A DNA stretch of 64,000 bases, taken from an uncultured Carboxylicivirga sp. (GTDB lineage Bacteria; Bacteroidota; Bacteroidia; Bacteroidales; Marinilabiliaceae). The stretch is taken from assembly GCA_947491945.1 (NCBI GenBank), contig CANLLN010000019.1, positions 32,731 through 96,730 on the forward strand. The letters are read 5' to 3'. Position 1 is the stretch's first letter, and the number at the start of each line of letters is the position of its first letter. Below are positions 26,782-36,340 of the stretch, in pieces. The position numbers were made by a program, and so were the translations under genes. Under the pieces are notes generated by a model. The model saw only the letters and a list, made by a program, of their open reading frames with translations. It was not told where the DNA came from and ran no database searches.

Positions 26782-26865
26782 CAAAGAGAATTGGGAATTA
26801 GGGATGTAATTGGGGGATTGAGCCTAATCAATTTTTGGACGGTTAATTGAAAAAAAGAAGTCATT

Positions 26866-27711
26866 ATGAGTATTTCGGAATTTGTTGAAAGCCCTGCCTA
26901 TAAAAACGTAATGGGCAAAGTATATGGTTTGGGTGCTGCGGTGGTTATCCTGGGTGCGCTCTGGAAAATTCTTCACCTGCCCGGTGCTTCTATTATGCTG
27001 ATCGCTGGTTTGGGTACTGAGGCCATTATTTTTGCGCTTTCTGCTTTTGAAAAACCCCACGAGATGCCCGATTGGGGGCTTGTATTTCCCGAGTTACACG
27101 GTCTTGAACCACGTGAGCAAAGCAACCATGGTGGAGGCGGTGGAGGAGGAAGCGAACTGGCAGCCCTGGTACAGGCTGGTAGTCTCGATGCCAAAGACCT
27201 TGAGAAACTAACCGACGGTATTAAGAAATTATCGAATACGTCGTCACAGCTATCCGATCTGAGTGATGCTTCTCTGGCTACCAACGCTTATGTTGAAAGC
27301 ATGAAGTCGGCCGGTAATGCCGTGGGGCAGTTTGCCAGTCAACAGGCCTCTATGGCACAAAGCAGCCAAGCCTTAGCCGATGTGTACGCCAGCTCAGGAC
27401 AGAATCTGAAATCACACTTTGAAGCGCTGTCAGCTAATAATAGCAATTATAGCGATAAGTTAAGTGAGGTAACCAAAAATCTGTCTGCCATCAATTCGGC
27501 TTATGAGTTGCAGTTACAAGGGGTCAATAGTCAAGTGCAGGCCTCACAGGCACTAACACAAGGTTTATCTGAAATATCTAATCAGTTTCAGCAGTCCGCA
27601 GGCGATGCCAAGGTGTATCGCGATCAGGTGGCGCAGCTGAGTAAATCGGTATCAGAGCTAAATGCCATCTATGGTAATATGCTTAGTGCTATGAATATGG
27701 GAAGTAAATAA
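26866..27711 (+). CDS. gldL: T9SS motor protein GldL (PorL)
   Basis: A 281-residue inner-membrane protein. Two helices at about residues 19-36 and 41-60 form the membrane hairpin; Glu52 in GLGTEAIIFALSAFE probably corresponds to the conserved glutamate that takes part in proton-driven rotation with GldM. A run of seven glycines (residues 89-95) separates the membrane part from a long cytoplasmic coiled-coil-like, Ser/Gln/Ala-rich tail of about 180 residues. GldL pentamers surround a GldM dimer. It lies 84 bases after gldK and 38 before gldM. Confidence 0.96.
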   Translation: MSISEFVESPAYKNVMGKVYGLGAAVVILGALWKILHLPGASIMLIAGLGTEAIIFALSAFEKPHEMPDWGLVFPELHGLEPREQSNHGGGGGGGSELAALVQAGSLDAKDLEKLTDGIKKLSNTSSQLSDLSDASLATNAYVESMKSAGNAVGQFASQQASMAQSSQALADVYASSGQNLKSHFEALSANNSNYSDKLSEVTKNLSAINSAYELQLQGVNSQVQASQALTQGLSEISNQFQQSAGDAKVYRDQVAQLSKSVSELNAIYGNMLSAMNMGSK

Positions 27712-27749
27712 TCAGGAAGATCATTAATAACTGCTAAAAGAAGAAGAAT

Positions 27750-29312
27750 ATGAGTGGCGGAAATTGTCCCGAAACCCCCAGGCAGAAAATGATTGGAATG
27801 ATGTATCTGTTCCTTACGGCGATGCTTGCATTGAACGTTTCGGGAGAGTTACTTCTGGCCTTTCAACTGGTTGATGAAAGTATTCAGGAAAGTATTAAAA
27901 CAACAGATATTAAGAATCAGCAGCTCTTGAATCATTTCGAGACCGCTGAATTGGCTAACGCGGCAAAGGTGAAACCTGTAAGAAAGCAGGTGAATGATAT
28001 TTATGCCAATGCCGATGCCTTGTACAATCATATTGATTCGCTAAAGCGCATGATGGTGGCCATAGTAGATCCGGAAGGATCGCTGGAAGAAGGATATAAG
28101 GGCTCTGATAACCAGGATGTAGCAGCACAGGTTATGATTGCCGAGCAGGGGGGGGCAAGAAGTACGGAACTTAAAACAAAGATCGGCGAGTACAAAGAGG
28201 CCTTACTCCAATACGTGGATGCAGAAGATACTGTATTGGTAGATGCAATTACCGATGCGCTTTCTACTGAAGCCAAGAAACCAAGTAAAAAAGGCCAGGT
28301 GCAGCCTTCGTGGGAGAGTCAGAAATTTGAGAGTTTGCCCTTGTCGGCTTCCTTTGCACTGTTGAGCAGTATACAAAGCAATGTGCGTAATACACAGGCT
28401 GATGTGACCAATTATCTGCTCAATAGTATTGACGAAGGATCCTTCAAGTTCAATAAAGTAGAATCTCTTGTTATACCCCGTTCCGATGTGGTGATTCAAG
28501 GGGGTGAGTATCGTGCCGAATTATTGTTGGCAGCAACGGATACTCTTCAGCTACCCGATTATGACATTCAAGGACATAAGGTTGTACGTCAGAGTAATGG
28601 ACGGGGTGTGTTAACCATAGCCGCCAATTCACTGGGTCAGAAGGAGTGGAAAGGTATAATTACGATGAAAGGACCTGATGGTCAGCCACGGAGATATCCG
28701 GTAACGCATCAATACGAGGTGATACAACCTAATGTGGTAATATCGCCTACCAAGATGAATGTGTTCTATGAAGCACTAGAAAATCCGGTGGAGATATCGG
28801 TTCCCGGTATCTCCAGCAGTCAGCTTAAGGTGACATTTGGTAACTGTACTTATCGCAAGCAGGGCGACGTTTATTGGGTGAAGCCCAAGGCCGGATTTGC
28901 CGGCGGTAAAGCACTTGTAACGGTGTCTGCACAAATTAATGGTAATACACGCCGCCTGGGAAGTCAGGAGTTCCGTATTAAGCCACTACCTCTTCCTTAT
29001 GCAACCTTTGCCGGTAAGCGTGATGGAAAAGTGCGAAAGAGTTTATTGATTAACCAAAGCGGTATTTTTGCCGAGATGGGACCCGACTTCGATTTTGAGT
29101 TGGAATATACCGTTACACAGTTTAGTATTGCCACTGTGAAGGGTGGATTCTTCCAAAGTGCGCTGTCGAAAAGTAATCTGCTTACAAAGGAACAGATTGA
29201 GCTGATTAAAGGAACCAGTCGTGGTTCTAAAATAAACATAGAAGAAATAAAAGCGATTGGCCCCGATGGCCGTAACCGTAAGTTATCGCCAATCGTGCTA
29301 ACTGTTGACTAG
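27750..29312 (+). CDS. gldM: T9SS motor/stalk protein GldM (PorM)
   Basis: A 520-residue protein. The N-terminal signature CPETPRQKMIGMMYLFLTAM leads into one membrane helix (about residues 15-35). Arg11 just before it is likely the counterpart of the conserved arginine that pairs with the GldL glutamate. The periplasmic part follows as a helical D1 domain and then beta domains D2-D4 (VVISPTKMNVFYEALENPVE and GGFFQSALSKSN). GldM spans the periplasm and transmits motion or energy to the GldK/GldN ring. Length and order are canonical. Confidence 0.97.
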   Translation: MSGGNCPETPRQKMIGMMYLFLTAMLALNVSGELLLAFQLVDESIQESIKTTDIKNQQLLNHFETAELANAAKVKPVRKQVNDIYANADALYNHIDSLKRMMVAIVDPEGSLEEGYKGSDNQDVAAQVMIAEQGGARSTELKTKIGEYKEALLQYVDAEDTVLVDAITDALSTEAKKPSKKGQVQPSWESQKFESLPLSASFALLSSIQSNVRNTQADVTNYLLNSIDEGSFKFNKVESLVIPRSDVVIQGGEYRAELLLAATDTLQLPDYDIQGHKVVRQSNGRGVLTIAANSLGQKEWKGIITMKGPDGQPRRYPVTHQYEVIQPNVVISPTKMNVFYEALENPVEISVPGISSSQLKVTFGNCTYRKQGDVYWVKPKAGFAGGKALVTVSAQINGNTRRLGSQEFRIKPLPLPYATFAGKRDGKVRKSLLINQSGIFAEMGPDFDFELEYTVTQFSIATVKGGFFQSALSKSNLLTKEQIELIKGTSRGSKINIEEIKAIGPDGRNRKLSPIVLTVD

Positions 29313-29330
29313 GAAAATAAATAAAAGACG

Positions 29331-30176
29331 ATGAAAAGATTATTCTTTATCCTGATTGTATTGGTAGGTTTTTGCGCAGCGGATATGCAAGCACAAGAAT
29401 TAAATACCGAGCTGTACACTAAAGATCATGTGCCCAATCGACGCCCAATACCTTATGTGCACGTGAGGGAGGCCGATGTGTTGTGGGCCAAAAAGATATG
29501 GCGTGTTATCGATCTTCGCGAGAAGATGAACCTGCCAATGTATTACCCAACCACACAGATGGATGGCCGTTACTCGCTGATCGACCTATTGGTGTATGGA
29601 ATTAAATACGAGGGGCTTACTGCCTATTCAGCTAAGAATCAGGACGAGTTTCAGGTGCCTTTATCAGTTGATCAGGTGATGCGCGAGTTAGGTGCTGTAT
29701 CCGATACACAGCAGGTGCGTAATGCCGAAACCGGTTTGTATGAAGATAAGGTAATCGCGGCTGAGGTGCGATCAACGGAGATTAAGCAAATCATGTTGAA
29801 AGAAATTTGGTTCTTCGATCGTAAATACTCTCGCATGGATGTCCGCATCATTGGCATGTGCCCCATTCGCGAATATGTAGCTAGTGAAAATGGAGAAGGA
29901 GAGGTAAGAAAATCGCAAACCTTTTGGATTTACTTCCCCGAAGTGCGCAATCTGTTAGCCCGTCATGAGGTTTTCAACCCGCTTAATGACTCGCAGCGTC
30001 GTACCTTCGACGACATCTTTATAAAGCGTTATTTTGGTAGCTATATCTACAAAGAGGCCAATGTATATAACAACCGCCGTATTGAGGATTATACCGCCGG
30101 TATGGAGGCCATGATGGAGTCAGAGCGTATCAAACAGGAAATTTTCGAGATGGAACACGATATGTGGGAATTCTAA
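29331..30176 (+). CDS. gldN: T9SS ring protein GldN (PorN)
   Basis: A 281-residue periplasmic protein with a signal peptide ending at ADMQAQE. Family features are RPIPYVHVREADVLWAKKIWRVIDLREKMN and IKQIMLKEIWFFDRKYSRMDVRIIG, and a C-terminal FDDIFIKRYFGSYIYKEANVYNNR. GldN/PorN binds GldK/PorK to form the outer-membrane-associated ring. It closes the operon 18 bases after gldM and is followed by a strong terminator. Confidence 0.96.
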   Translation: MKRLFFILIVLVGFCAADMQAQELNTELYTKDHVPNRRPIPYVHVREADVLWAKKIWRVIDLREKMNLPMYYPTTQMDGRYSLIDLLVYGIKYEGLTAYSAKNQDEFQVPLSVDQVMRELGAVSDTQQVRNAETGLYEDKVIAAEVRSTEIKQIMLKEIWFFDRKYSRMDVRIIGMCPIREYVASENGEGEVRKSQTFWIYFPEVRNLLARHEVFNPLNDSQRRTFDDIFIKRYFGSYIYKEANVYNNRRIEDYTAGMEAMMESERIKQEIFEMEHDMWEF

Positions 30177-30210
30177 TGAAAGGATAAAGTCTAGTCTAAA
30201 TTTAATATAG

Positions 30211-30237
30211 AAAGGGAACCGCAAGGTTCCCTTTTTT
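30211..30237 (+). terminator. Terminator of the T9SS operon
   Basis: A perfect 10-bp stem (30211-30220 with 30225-30234) is closed by a GCAA tetraloop and followed by T residues, 34 bases after the gldN stop. Confidence 0.9.
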
Positions 30238-30447
30238 GTTGCAGTTTATTTCGGATCTTAGGTATTTGCGGATCAAGCGCCAAGGCTGTTTCTAAGCAAG
30301 AATCATGCATAATCCGGGCAAGAGGACCTGACATATTTCGTAGCTTCGGATAGCCTTCCATTCTCCCTAATCTATTGTATTAATTGGGCTGAACGTGTAT
30401 AGGAACCCTAAGTTTCACCGGGGGCCGCAGATGCCTTTATTAGGTAT

Positions 30448-30478
30448 AAAAAAAGGATCGCAGCAAAGCCCGCGATCC
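30448..30478 (-). terminator. Terminator of pyrH
   Basis: On the minus strand a 7-bp GC-rich stem (30472-30478 with 30455-30461) is followed by seven T, 25 bases after the pyrH stop codon. Confidence 0.8.
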
Positions 30479-30503
30479 CCAATATGATTCGTCGGATTAT
30501 TGA

Positions 30504-31211
30504 CTAGTTTTTTACCAGTGTGCCTATATTTTCACCCTTCAATACCTTTAGCAGGTTTCCTTTTGTGTCCATATCAAAAACTACAATATCCAGGTTATTT
30601 TCTTTACACATCGTAGTGGCCGTTAAATCCATAATTTTCAAGCCTCGCTCATACACTTCGTCAAAGGTGATCTCGTCAAATTTGGTAGCCCTTGGATCCT
30701 TCTCTGGGTCGGCAGTATAAATGCCATCCACGCGTGTGCCTTTTAGCATTACATCTGCCTCTATTTCAATGCCACGCAGCGATGAACCCGTATCCGTGGT
30801 GAAGTAAGGGTTACCGGTGCCACCTGATAGTATTACTACTTCGCCGGCCTCAAGGGCGGCCACAGCCTTTGGTTTGTCGTAGTATTCGCCCACAGGCTCC
30901 ATGCGTATGGCCGTTAATACACGCGTTTTAACCGACATGGCCTGTAATGCCGACTGAAGTGCCAAACCATTAATTACGGTGGCCAACATGCCCATCTGGT
31001 CGCCTTTATAGCGATCAAAACCTTTAGACGCACCACTTAACCCTCTGAAGATATTACCGCCGCCAATAACAATGCCCACTTGCACTCCCAATTCCACAGC
31101 TTCTTTAATTTGGGTAGCGTAATCATTTAGGCGCTCCGGGTCGATGCCGTAGCCTTGCTCGCCCATAAGTGACTCGCCACTGAGCTTTAATAGTATTCTT
31201 TTATATTTCAT
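30504..31211 (-). CDS. pyrH: UMP kinase
   Basis: A 235-residue amino-acid-kinase-fold enzyme that phosphorylates UMP to UDP. It shows KRILLKLSGESLMGEQGYGID at the N-terminus, the glycine loop VIGGGNIFRGL, and GTGNPYFTTDTGSSLR and YTADPEKDPRAT, all diagnostic of bacterial UMP kinase. Length is standard. It is expressed alone from a promoter box at 31236-31243. Confidence 0.97.
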   Translation of the reverse strand: MKYKRILLKLSGESLMGEQGYGIDPERLNDYATQIKEAVELGVQVGIVIGGGNIFRGLSGASKGFDRYKGDQMGMLATVINGLALQSALQAMSVKTRVLTAIRMEPVGEYYDKPKAVAALEAGEVVILSGGTGNPYFTTDTGSSLRGIEIEADVMLKGTRVDGIYTADPEKDPRATKFDEITFDEVYERGLKIMDLTATTMCKENNLDIVVFDMDTKGNLLKVLKGENIGTLVKN

Positions 31212-31235
31212 TACCTACTGATATTTTATAGCAAC

Positions 31236-31243
31236 CAAAGATA
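31236..31243 (-). promoter_or_regulatory. -7 box (TATCTTTG, minus strand) of pyrH
   Basis: It matches TAnnTTTG, 25 bases before the pyrH ATG. Confidence 0.55.
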
Positions 31244-31304
31244 AGAAATGATTTATAGTCATGCTGAAACGATGGTGCATTTATCAGAACCGATTTCCGC
31301 CGCA

Positions 31305-31907
31305 CTATTGCAGCATATCATCGATCAGTTCCTTCACATTGCTACCATCCCAGCGCGCGGCACCTTGTTTTTTCATTATCATTTGCCCTTCGGCCGATAT
31401 TAAAAAGGAGGCGGGTATGCTGCGTGAGGTAAACACTTCGGGCTGTCGACTGCGCAATACGTAAATAGGAAATGTATAACCCTTTTTGTCGATAAAATCG
31501 CGCAGTATAGTCTTGGATTCCTGACTCACCAACACAAAAGCCATCGAATCTTTGTAGTCATCATACAAACGCTGGATAGAGGGCATTTCAGCTATGCAGG
31601 GTGGGCACCAGGTAGCCCAGAAGTTTAAGAAAATCACCTGGCCTTTTAAGGTGGAGAAGTCAAGTAGGTTGCCATCTAAATCCTCCAGCTGCCAATGATA
31701 GTCATTATTGCTTAAATAGGTAAGTTCTTTACTTTCACGGGGCTGAAACATGCTATAGCGTATGATAGTTGATGACACGATTTTGCGTGATGTGGGAATC
31801 AACATGGCAATGACTAAAAGCGTAAACAATAAGTCGAAGACAATGCCCATCACCGTCTTTTTTCTACGATATTTATACCACTGTTCTGCCCAAAATCCTT
31901 TTTTCAT
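31305..31907 (-). CDS. Membrane-anchored TlpA/ResA-like thioredoxin
   Basis: A 200-residue protein from ATG 31907. The frame is open further upstream, but a promoter box at 31977-31984 overlaps that extension, which rules it out. A basic N-terminus and one membrane helix (about residues 21-38) anchor a thioredoxin domain at about 68-198 with the active site WATWCPPC (Cys101, Cys104) and the cis-proline in RSIPASFLIS. It probably reduces or exchanges disulfides on the periplasmic side, unlike the cysteine-less lipoproteins at 13-16 kb. It is a monocistronic gene. Confidence 0.88.
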   Translation of the reverse strand: MKKGFWAEQWYKYRRKKTVMGIVFDLLFTLLVIAMLIPTSRKIVSSTIIRYSMFQPRESKELTYLSNNDYHWQLEDLDGNLLDFSTLKGQVIFLNFWATWCPPCIAEMPSIQRLYDDYKDSMAFVLVSQESKTILRDFIDKKGYTFPIYVLRSRQPEVFTSRSIPASFLISAEGQMIMKKQGAARWDGSNVKELIDDMLQ

Positions 31908-31976
31908 ACCTATCTGTATTGATTTTTCATTAAAAACAAAGCACGGCTTCACTTGTTTAGAACGTGGCCGCGGCTG

Positions 31977-31984
31977 CAAAAGTA
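31977..31984 (-). promoter_or_regulatory. -7 box (TACTTTTG, minus strand) of the TlpA-like gene
   Basis: It matches TAnnTTTG, 69 bases before ATG 31907, and overlaps the upstream in-frame extension of this gene. Confidence 0.5.
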
Positions 31985-32141
31985 CGAAAAAGAAGTGGTC
32001 TGCTTATTGTGTTTTATAACAGGCTATTGATGCATTTTATTAAGCATGTATGTCCCTTTATTACCGGGGCTATTTTGTTGTTGTATTGTTCATTAAATGA
32101 GTCTAATAATGAATACTTTTCGTCAAATTCAGAAAATTGAA

Positions 32142-32149
32142 TATTTTTG
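32142..32149 (+). promoter_or_regulatory. -7 box (TATTTTTG) of the acyl-CoA synthetase gene
   Basis: It matches TAnnTTTG, 71 bases before the ATG at 32221, in an AT-rich intergenic stretch. Confidence 0.4.
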
Positions 32150-32220
32150 GACGAATTTTTGACTGTTGAAAGCGATTTTATGGAGTTTCGTAATTAGGCA
32201 GGCAAGTTTAAAAAACCATT

Positions 32221-33873
32221 ATGAAGAAGAATGGATATTTAAGTTATGTAGAAGAAGCACTCGTTCAGCACCAGAGCCTTAAGGCTTTTAGTGATTTTAA
32301 GGGCGAGACCATTTCTTATGCTCAGGTGGGTGAGCGCATTGTGGGCTTGCACCAATTGTATCGGGAATTGGGTATTCAGAAAGGAGACAAGGTAGCTGTG
32401 ATAGGTCGCAATATGACTAGCTGGGCCGTTGTTTACCTGGGCACTATCACCTATGGTGCCGTTATTGTTCCAATATTGCCCGATTTTAATTCCAGCGATA
32501 TACATCACATTGTTAATCATTCGGAGTCAAAACTATTATTTGCCACCGATCTGTTATTTGATAAGCTGGATGAGACCAAGATGTCAGATCTGCTAGGTAT
32601 TGTATCCATCAATCAGTTCATAACATTGGTAGATAATACCAAGGGACGTCTCGCCAAAGCAGTGGAAAAGTATCAGCCCATGTTTAAGGGTGATGGAACA
32701 AAGTTTAATGTTGACGACCTTCAGTTTCCTGCCATTGGCGCTGAAGAAGTGATGGTACTATCCTATACATCAGGCACATCGGGTTTTTCAAAGGGTGTGC
32801 TTTTGCCACACCGCAGCATTTGGTCGAACATCAAGTATGCACGTGAGCATCTGACCCTGAATCCCGAAGAACGGGTTGTATCCTTTTTACCCCTGGCACA
32901 TGCCTATGGCTGTTTGTTTGAGTTTTTATGGCCCTTTACGCGGGGTTGCCATATTACCTTCTTAACACGCACGCCATCGCCGCAGATTATAACGGAGGCT
33001 TTTCGTCATGTGAAGCCCCACCTTATTCTCTCGGTGCCGCTCATTCTTGAGAAGATATTCAAAAAGCGTGTACAGCCTCAACTGGAAGAGCCTAAAGTTA
33101 AGGCTTTGTTGAAAATACCCGGACTGAATAAAGTAATATATAACAAAATAAGGAAGAAGCTGACCGATGTATTCGGGGGTGAGTTCCGGGAGATAATTAT
33201 TGGAGGCGCTGCTCTCAATAAGGAGGTGGAGGTGTTTTTGCGCAAGATTAATTTTCCCTTTACCATTGGTTACGGCATGACAGAGTGTGGACCCTTAATA
33301 AGCTATGCATCATGGACTGAATCGAGACCGTTCTCTGCCGGCACACTGGTGGATCGCATGGCTGTTAAAATCGACTCATCAGATCCGTTTAACGAAGTGG
33401 GTGAGATACTGGTAAAGGGCGATAATACGCTGCTGGGCTATTATAAAAACCAAGAGGCCAGCGATGAGATTATCGACAAGGATGGTTGGCTCCACACCGG
33501 CGACCTGGGTGTTATTGACACCGACAATTTTATTTACATCAAAGGGCGCAGTAAAAATATGCTCCTGGGACCATCCGGACAGAACATTTACCCTGAGGAG
33601 ATCGAAGCGACCATTAATTCATTAAACTACGTTCAGGAATGCCTGGTACGTGACAATGATGGTAAGCTCGAAGCCTTGATCTATCCTGATTATGAGGCTA
33701 CTGATGCCGAGAAGCTCAATCGTTCGCAAATTGAAAAGAAGGTTCAGGAGGTAAAGGCGCAAGCTAATAAAGTCCTTCCTGCATATATGAACATTCAAAA
33801 AGTAACAATATTTCCCGAAGAGTTTGAAAAGACGCCTAAGAAGAGTATTAAACGTTATAAGTACACAAAGTAG
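32221..33873 (+). CDS. AMP-binding long-chain acyl-CoA synthetase-like enzyme
   Basis: A 550-residue adenylate-forming enzyme. The ATP-binding loop is SYTSGTSGFSKGVLLPH (near residue 182), GYGMTECGPLISYA is the A5 motif, WLHTGDLG is A7, and the hinge/A8 region reads IKGRSKNMLLGPSGQNIYPEEIE. The final catalytic lysine region is TPKKSIKRYKY. It activates a carboxylic acid, most likely a fatty acid, to its CoA thioester. The gene is monocistronic with a terminator downstream. Confidence 0.9.
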   Translation: MKKNGYLSYVEEALVQHQSLKAFSDFKGETISYAQVGERIVGLHQLYRELGIQKGDKVAVIGRNMTSWAVVYLGTITYGAVIVPILPDFNSSDIHHIVNHSESKLLFATDLLFDKLDETKMSDLLGIVSINQFITLVDNTKGRLAKAVEKYQPMFKGDGTKFNVDDLQFPAIGAEEVMVLSYTSGTSGFSKGVLLPHRSIWSNIKYAREHLTLNPEERVVSFLPLAHAYGCLFEFLWPFTRGCHITFLTRTPSPQIITEAFRHVKPHLILSVPLILEKIFKKRVQPQLEEPKVKALLKIPGLNKVIYNKIRKKLTDVFGGEFREIIIGGAALNKEVEVFLRKINFPFTIGYGMTECGPLISYASWTESRPFSAGTLVDRMAVKIDSSDPFNEVGEILVKGDNTLLGYYKNQEASDEIIDKDGWLHTGDLGVIDTDNFIYIKGRSKNMLLGPSGQNIYPEEIEATINSLNYVQECLVRDNDGKLEALIYPDYEATDAEKLNRSQIEKKVQEVKAQANKVLPAYMNIQKVTIFPEEFEKTPKKSIKRYKYTK

Positions 33874-33897
33874 TTGTTTTACTATCCAAGTGCATTT

Positions 33898-33925
33898 AAG
33901 CCATCTGTTAGCAGGTGGCTTTTTT
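33898..33925 (+). terminator. Terminator of the acyl-CoA synthetase gene
   Basis: A 10-bp stem with one G-T wobble (33898-33907 with 33912-33921) has a 4-base loop and a T run, 24 bases after the stop codon. Confidence 0.8.
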
Positions 33926-34034
33926 AATTTCCAATATTGACAAAAAAGACAAAAAGGTCTATTATGCATGAACTTTAACACCACCATAATGTTTAAAGAA
34001 TAGGTAATTTAATTAAACACTAATCCTTCCTGTT

Positions 34035-35507
34035 TTGAAAGCAAAAAAGAAAATTATCATTTTAGGTGCCGGCTTCTCATCCCTGGCCGCTGCCAGTTAT
34101 CTGGCCAAAGCGGGATATGCCGTTACGGTGCTGGAGAAAAATAATAGTATTGGTGGGCGGGCACAGCAGCTTAAACGCGACGGTTTTACTTTCGACATGG
34201 GACCTACTTTTTATTGGATGCCCGATGTGTTTGAAAAATTTTTTGCTGATTTTGAGTGTAATGTAAATGACTACTATCGGCTCTTGCGTCTCGATCCATC
34301 TTATAGTGTATGTTTTGGCGCAGATGATTTTTTTACACTCAATGCCGATAAAAATGCCATATTAAATGCTTTCGAAGCCGAAGAGTCGGGTAGTGGCGAA
34401 AGGCTTAAGCGCTTTCTGGATAAGGCTAAAAATAACTACGATATTGCGGTGAAAGATCTGGTTTATCGCCCCGGTGAATGCATCAGCGAAATCATTACTC
34501 CCGCCACCATCAAACGTTTGGGTGCCTTTGCAAAAAGTATAAAACAGGATGTGGCCAAGTACGTGAAGTCGCCGCGCTTGCAGAAAATACTTGAGTTTCC
34601 GGTGCTTTTTCTGGGCGCCAAACCATCAACTACGCCTTCCTTCTATAATTTTATGAATTATGCCGATTTAATATTGGGCACCTGGCATCCCGAAGGGGGT
34701 ATGTATGAGGTGGCGGCAGGCATGGAGCGTTTGGCACTAAGCCTGGGTGTTACCATAAAAACGGGTAGCGCGGCCAGTGAGATATGTATTGAGAAAGGTG
34801 TCGTTAGGGCCGTGCGTTGTGGCGACACCAGTTATCCCTGTGATATATTGTTGAGTGGTGCGGATTATCATCACACTGAACAGTTGATGCCGGCGCAATA
34901 CAGGCAGTATTCCGAAGCTTACTGGCAGAAGAAAACTTTCGCACCGTCGGCTCTGCTTTTTTATGTGGGCTTTGATAAACAACTGGAAGGCCTGGCGCAC
35001 CACACCTTATTTTTTGATGTGGATTTTGAAACGCACGCTTCGGCCATATACGATGCACCTGAATATCCGGATGAGCCTCTATTCTATGCCAGTTTTCCAT
35101 CTAAATCGGATACCGGCGTAGCCCCCGAAGGTATGGAGGCCGGTATTTTTCTCATTCCATTGGCACCGGGGCTCGAGGATAATGAAGACATCCGTGAGCG
35201 ATATTTCGAAATAATATTGGAGCGATTGGAGAAAACCACCAAACAAAATGTGCGGCCTCATGTTCTGTTTAAAGAGTCCTTTAGTGTAAATAATTTTGTA
35301 TCAACTTATAACTCATACAAAGGAAACGCCTATGGACTGGCCAATACCTTACTGCAAACGCATGTATTGAGACCTAAGTTAAGAAGCCGAAAGGTGAGTA
35401 ATATGTTTTTCACCGGACAGTTGACCGTGCCGGGTCCGGGAGTGCCGCCCTCACTCATTTCAGGTAAGATAGTGAGTGAACTAATTGTAAAACACCATGC
35501 ACCATGA
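34035..35507 (+). CDS. crtI: Phytoene desaturase (CrtI type)
   Basis: A 490-residue FAD-dependent carotenoid desaturase that converts phytoene stepwise to lycopene. The start is TTG 34035, directly before KKKIIILGAGFSSLAAASYLA, the FAD dinucleotide-binding motif; VLEKNNSIGGRAQ and the distal TGQLTVPGPGVPPSLISGK motif are both typical. It is the first gene of a five-gene carotenoid operon and overlaps crtB by four bases (ATGA). I found no strict -7 box directly upstream. Confidence 0.95.
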   Translation: MKAKKKIIILGAGFSSLAAASYLAKAGYAVTVLEKNNSIGGRAQQLKRDGFTFDMGPTFYWMPDVFEKFFADFECNVNDYYRLLRLDPSYSVCFGADDFFTLNADKNAILNAFEAEESGSGERLKRFLDKAKNNYDIAVKDLVYRPGECISEIITPATIKRLGAFAKSIKQDVAKYVKSPRLQKILEFPVLFLGAKPSTTPSFYNFMNYADLILGTWHPEGGMYEVAAGMERLALSLGVTIKTGSAASEICIEKGVVRAVRCGDTSYPCDILLSGADYHHTEQLMPAQYRQYSEAYWQKKTFAPSALLFYVGFDKQLEGLAHHTLFFDVDFETHASAIYDAPEYPDEPLFYASFPSKSDTGVAPEGMEAGIFLIPLAPGLEDNEDIRERYFEIILERLEKTTKQNVRPHVLFKESFSVNNFVSTYNSYKGNAYGLANTLLQTHVLRPKLRSRKVSNMFFTGQLTVPGPGVPPSLISGKIVSELIVKHHAP

Positions 35508-36340
35508 AACATCTATTTGATTCATCCAGTTATAGCTGCAGCCGTTTAGTAACACGGGCCTATAGTACCTCTTTTTCCAAGGCCATAACCTTGTTGGCAC
35601 CGCCGGTGCGCCCGGCCATCTATGCCATATATGGTTTTGTACGCTACGCCGATGAAATTGTGGATACTTTTGATGGTTTTAATCAACGGGAATTGCTACT
35701 CGAATTTGAAGAGAATTACGAGAAGGCATTGAAGCGTCGCATTAGTATGAATCCCATCTTGAATGCTTTTCAGGAAGTGGTACATCGTTATTGTTTGTAC
35801 GAGCTGGTAGAATCTTTTATGAAGAGTATGAAGATGGATCTGTATAAAACCGAGTATAATACGGCAAAAGAATATGCCGATTATATTTATGGATCGGCCG
35901 ATGTGGTGGGGCTTATGTGTCTAAAGGTGTTCGTTAAAGGGGATGAGAAGCGATACGAGGAGCTCCGGCCTGCAGCTATGCGATTAGGCTCTGCCTTTCA
36001 GAAGGTTAATTTCCTGCGCGACTATAAAGATGACATGCAGGGACTTGGACGTTCCTATTTCCCCAACCTGAAGAATCATTACCTTGATAATGATACCAAG
36101 CAGGAGATCATTAAGGATATTGAGGCGGATTTTGAAGCCGCATATAAAGGCGTTGTGCGCTTACCCATGGAAGGTCGACTGGGTGTTTACCTGGCTTATC
36201 GTTATTACAAACGCCTTTTACAAGAGCTGAAAGCAGCAGATAGTAAGCGGATCAGGCAGGAGCGGATTCGTATTAATAACTTCTTAAAGCTAGAGATATT
36301 GGTGGAGTCGTACTTGCGCTATAAACTTAATGCCATCTGA
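35504..36340 (+). CDS. crtB: Phytoene synthase
   Basis: A 278-residue trans-isoprenyl diphosphate synthase that condenses two GGPP to phytoene. The two aspartate-rich motifs are YADEIVDTF (about residues 48-56) and LRDYKDDMQGLGRSYFP (about 174-190). The start ATG overlaps the crtI stop and its stop overlaps the next start (TGATG), so translation is coupled on both sides. Confidence 0.95.
   Translation: MKHLFDSSSYSCSRLVTRAYSTSFSKAITLLAPPVRPAIYAIYGFVRYADEIVDTFDGFNQRELLLEFEENYEKALKRRISMNPILNAFQEVVHRYCLYELVESFMKSMKMDLYKTEYNTAKEYADYIYGSADVVGLMCLKVFVKGDEKRYEELRPAAMRLGSAFQKVNFLRDYKDDMQGLGRSYFPNLKNHYLDNDTKQEIIKDIEADFEAAYKGVVRLPMEGRLGVYLAYRYYKRLLQELKAADSKRIRQERIRINNFLKLEILVESYLRYKLNAI

Larger units (their letters stand above)
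30177..30503. other. Convergent intergenic gap between gldN and pyrH
   Basis: Apart from the two terminators listed separately, the roughly 210 bases between them show no open frame, RNA gene or repeat that I can recognise. Confidence 0.6.
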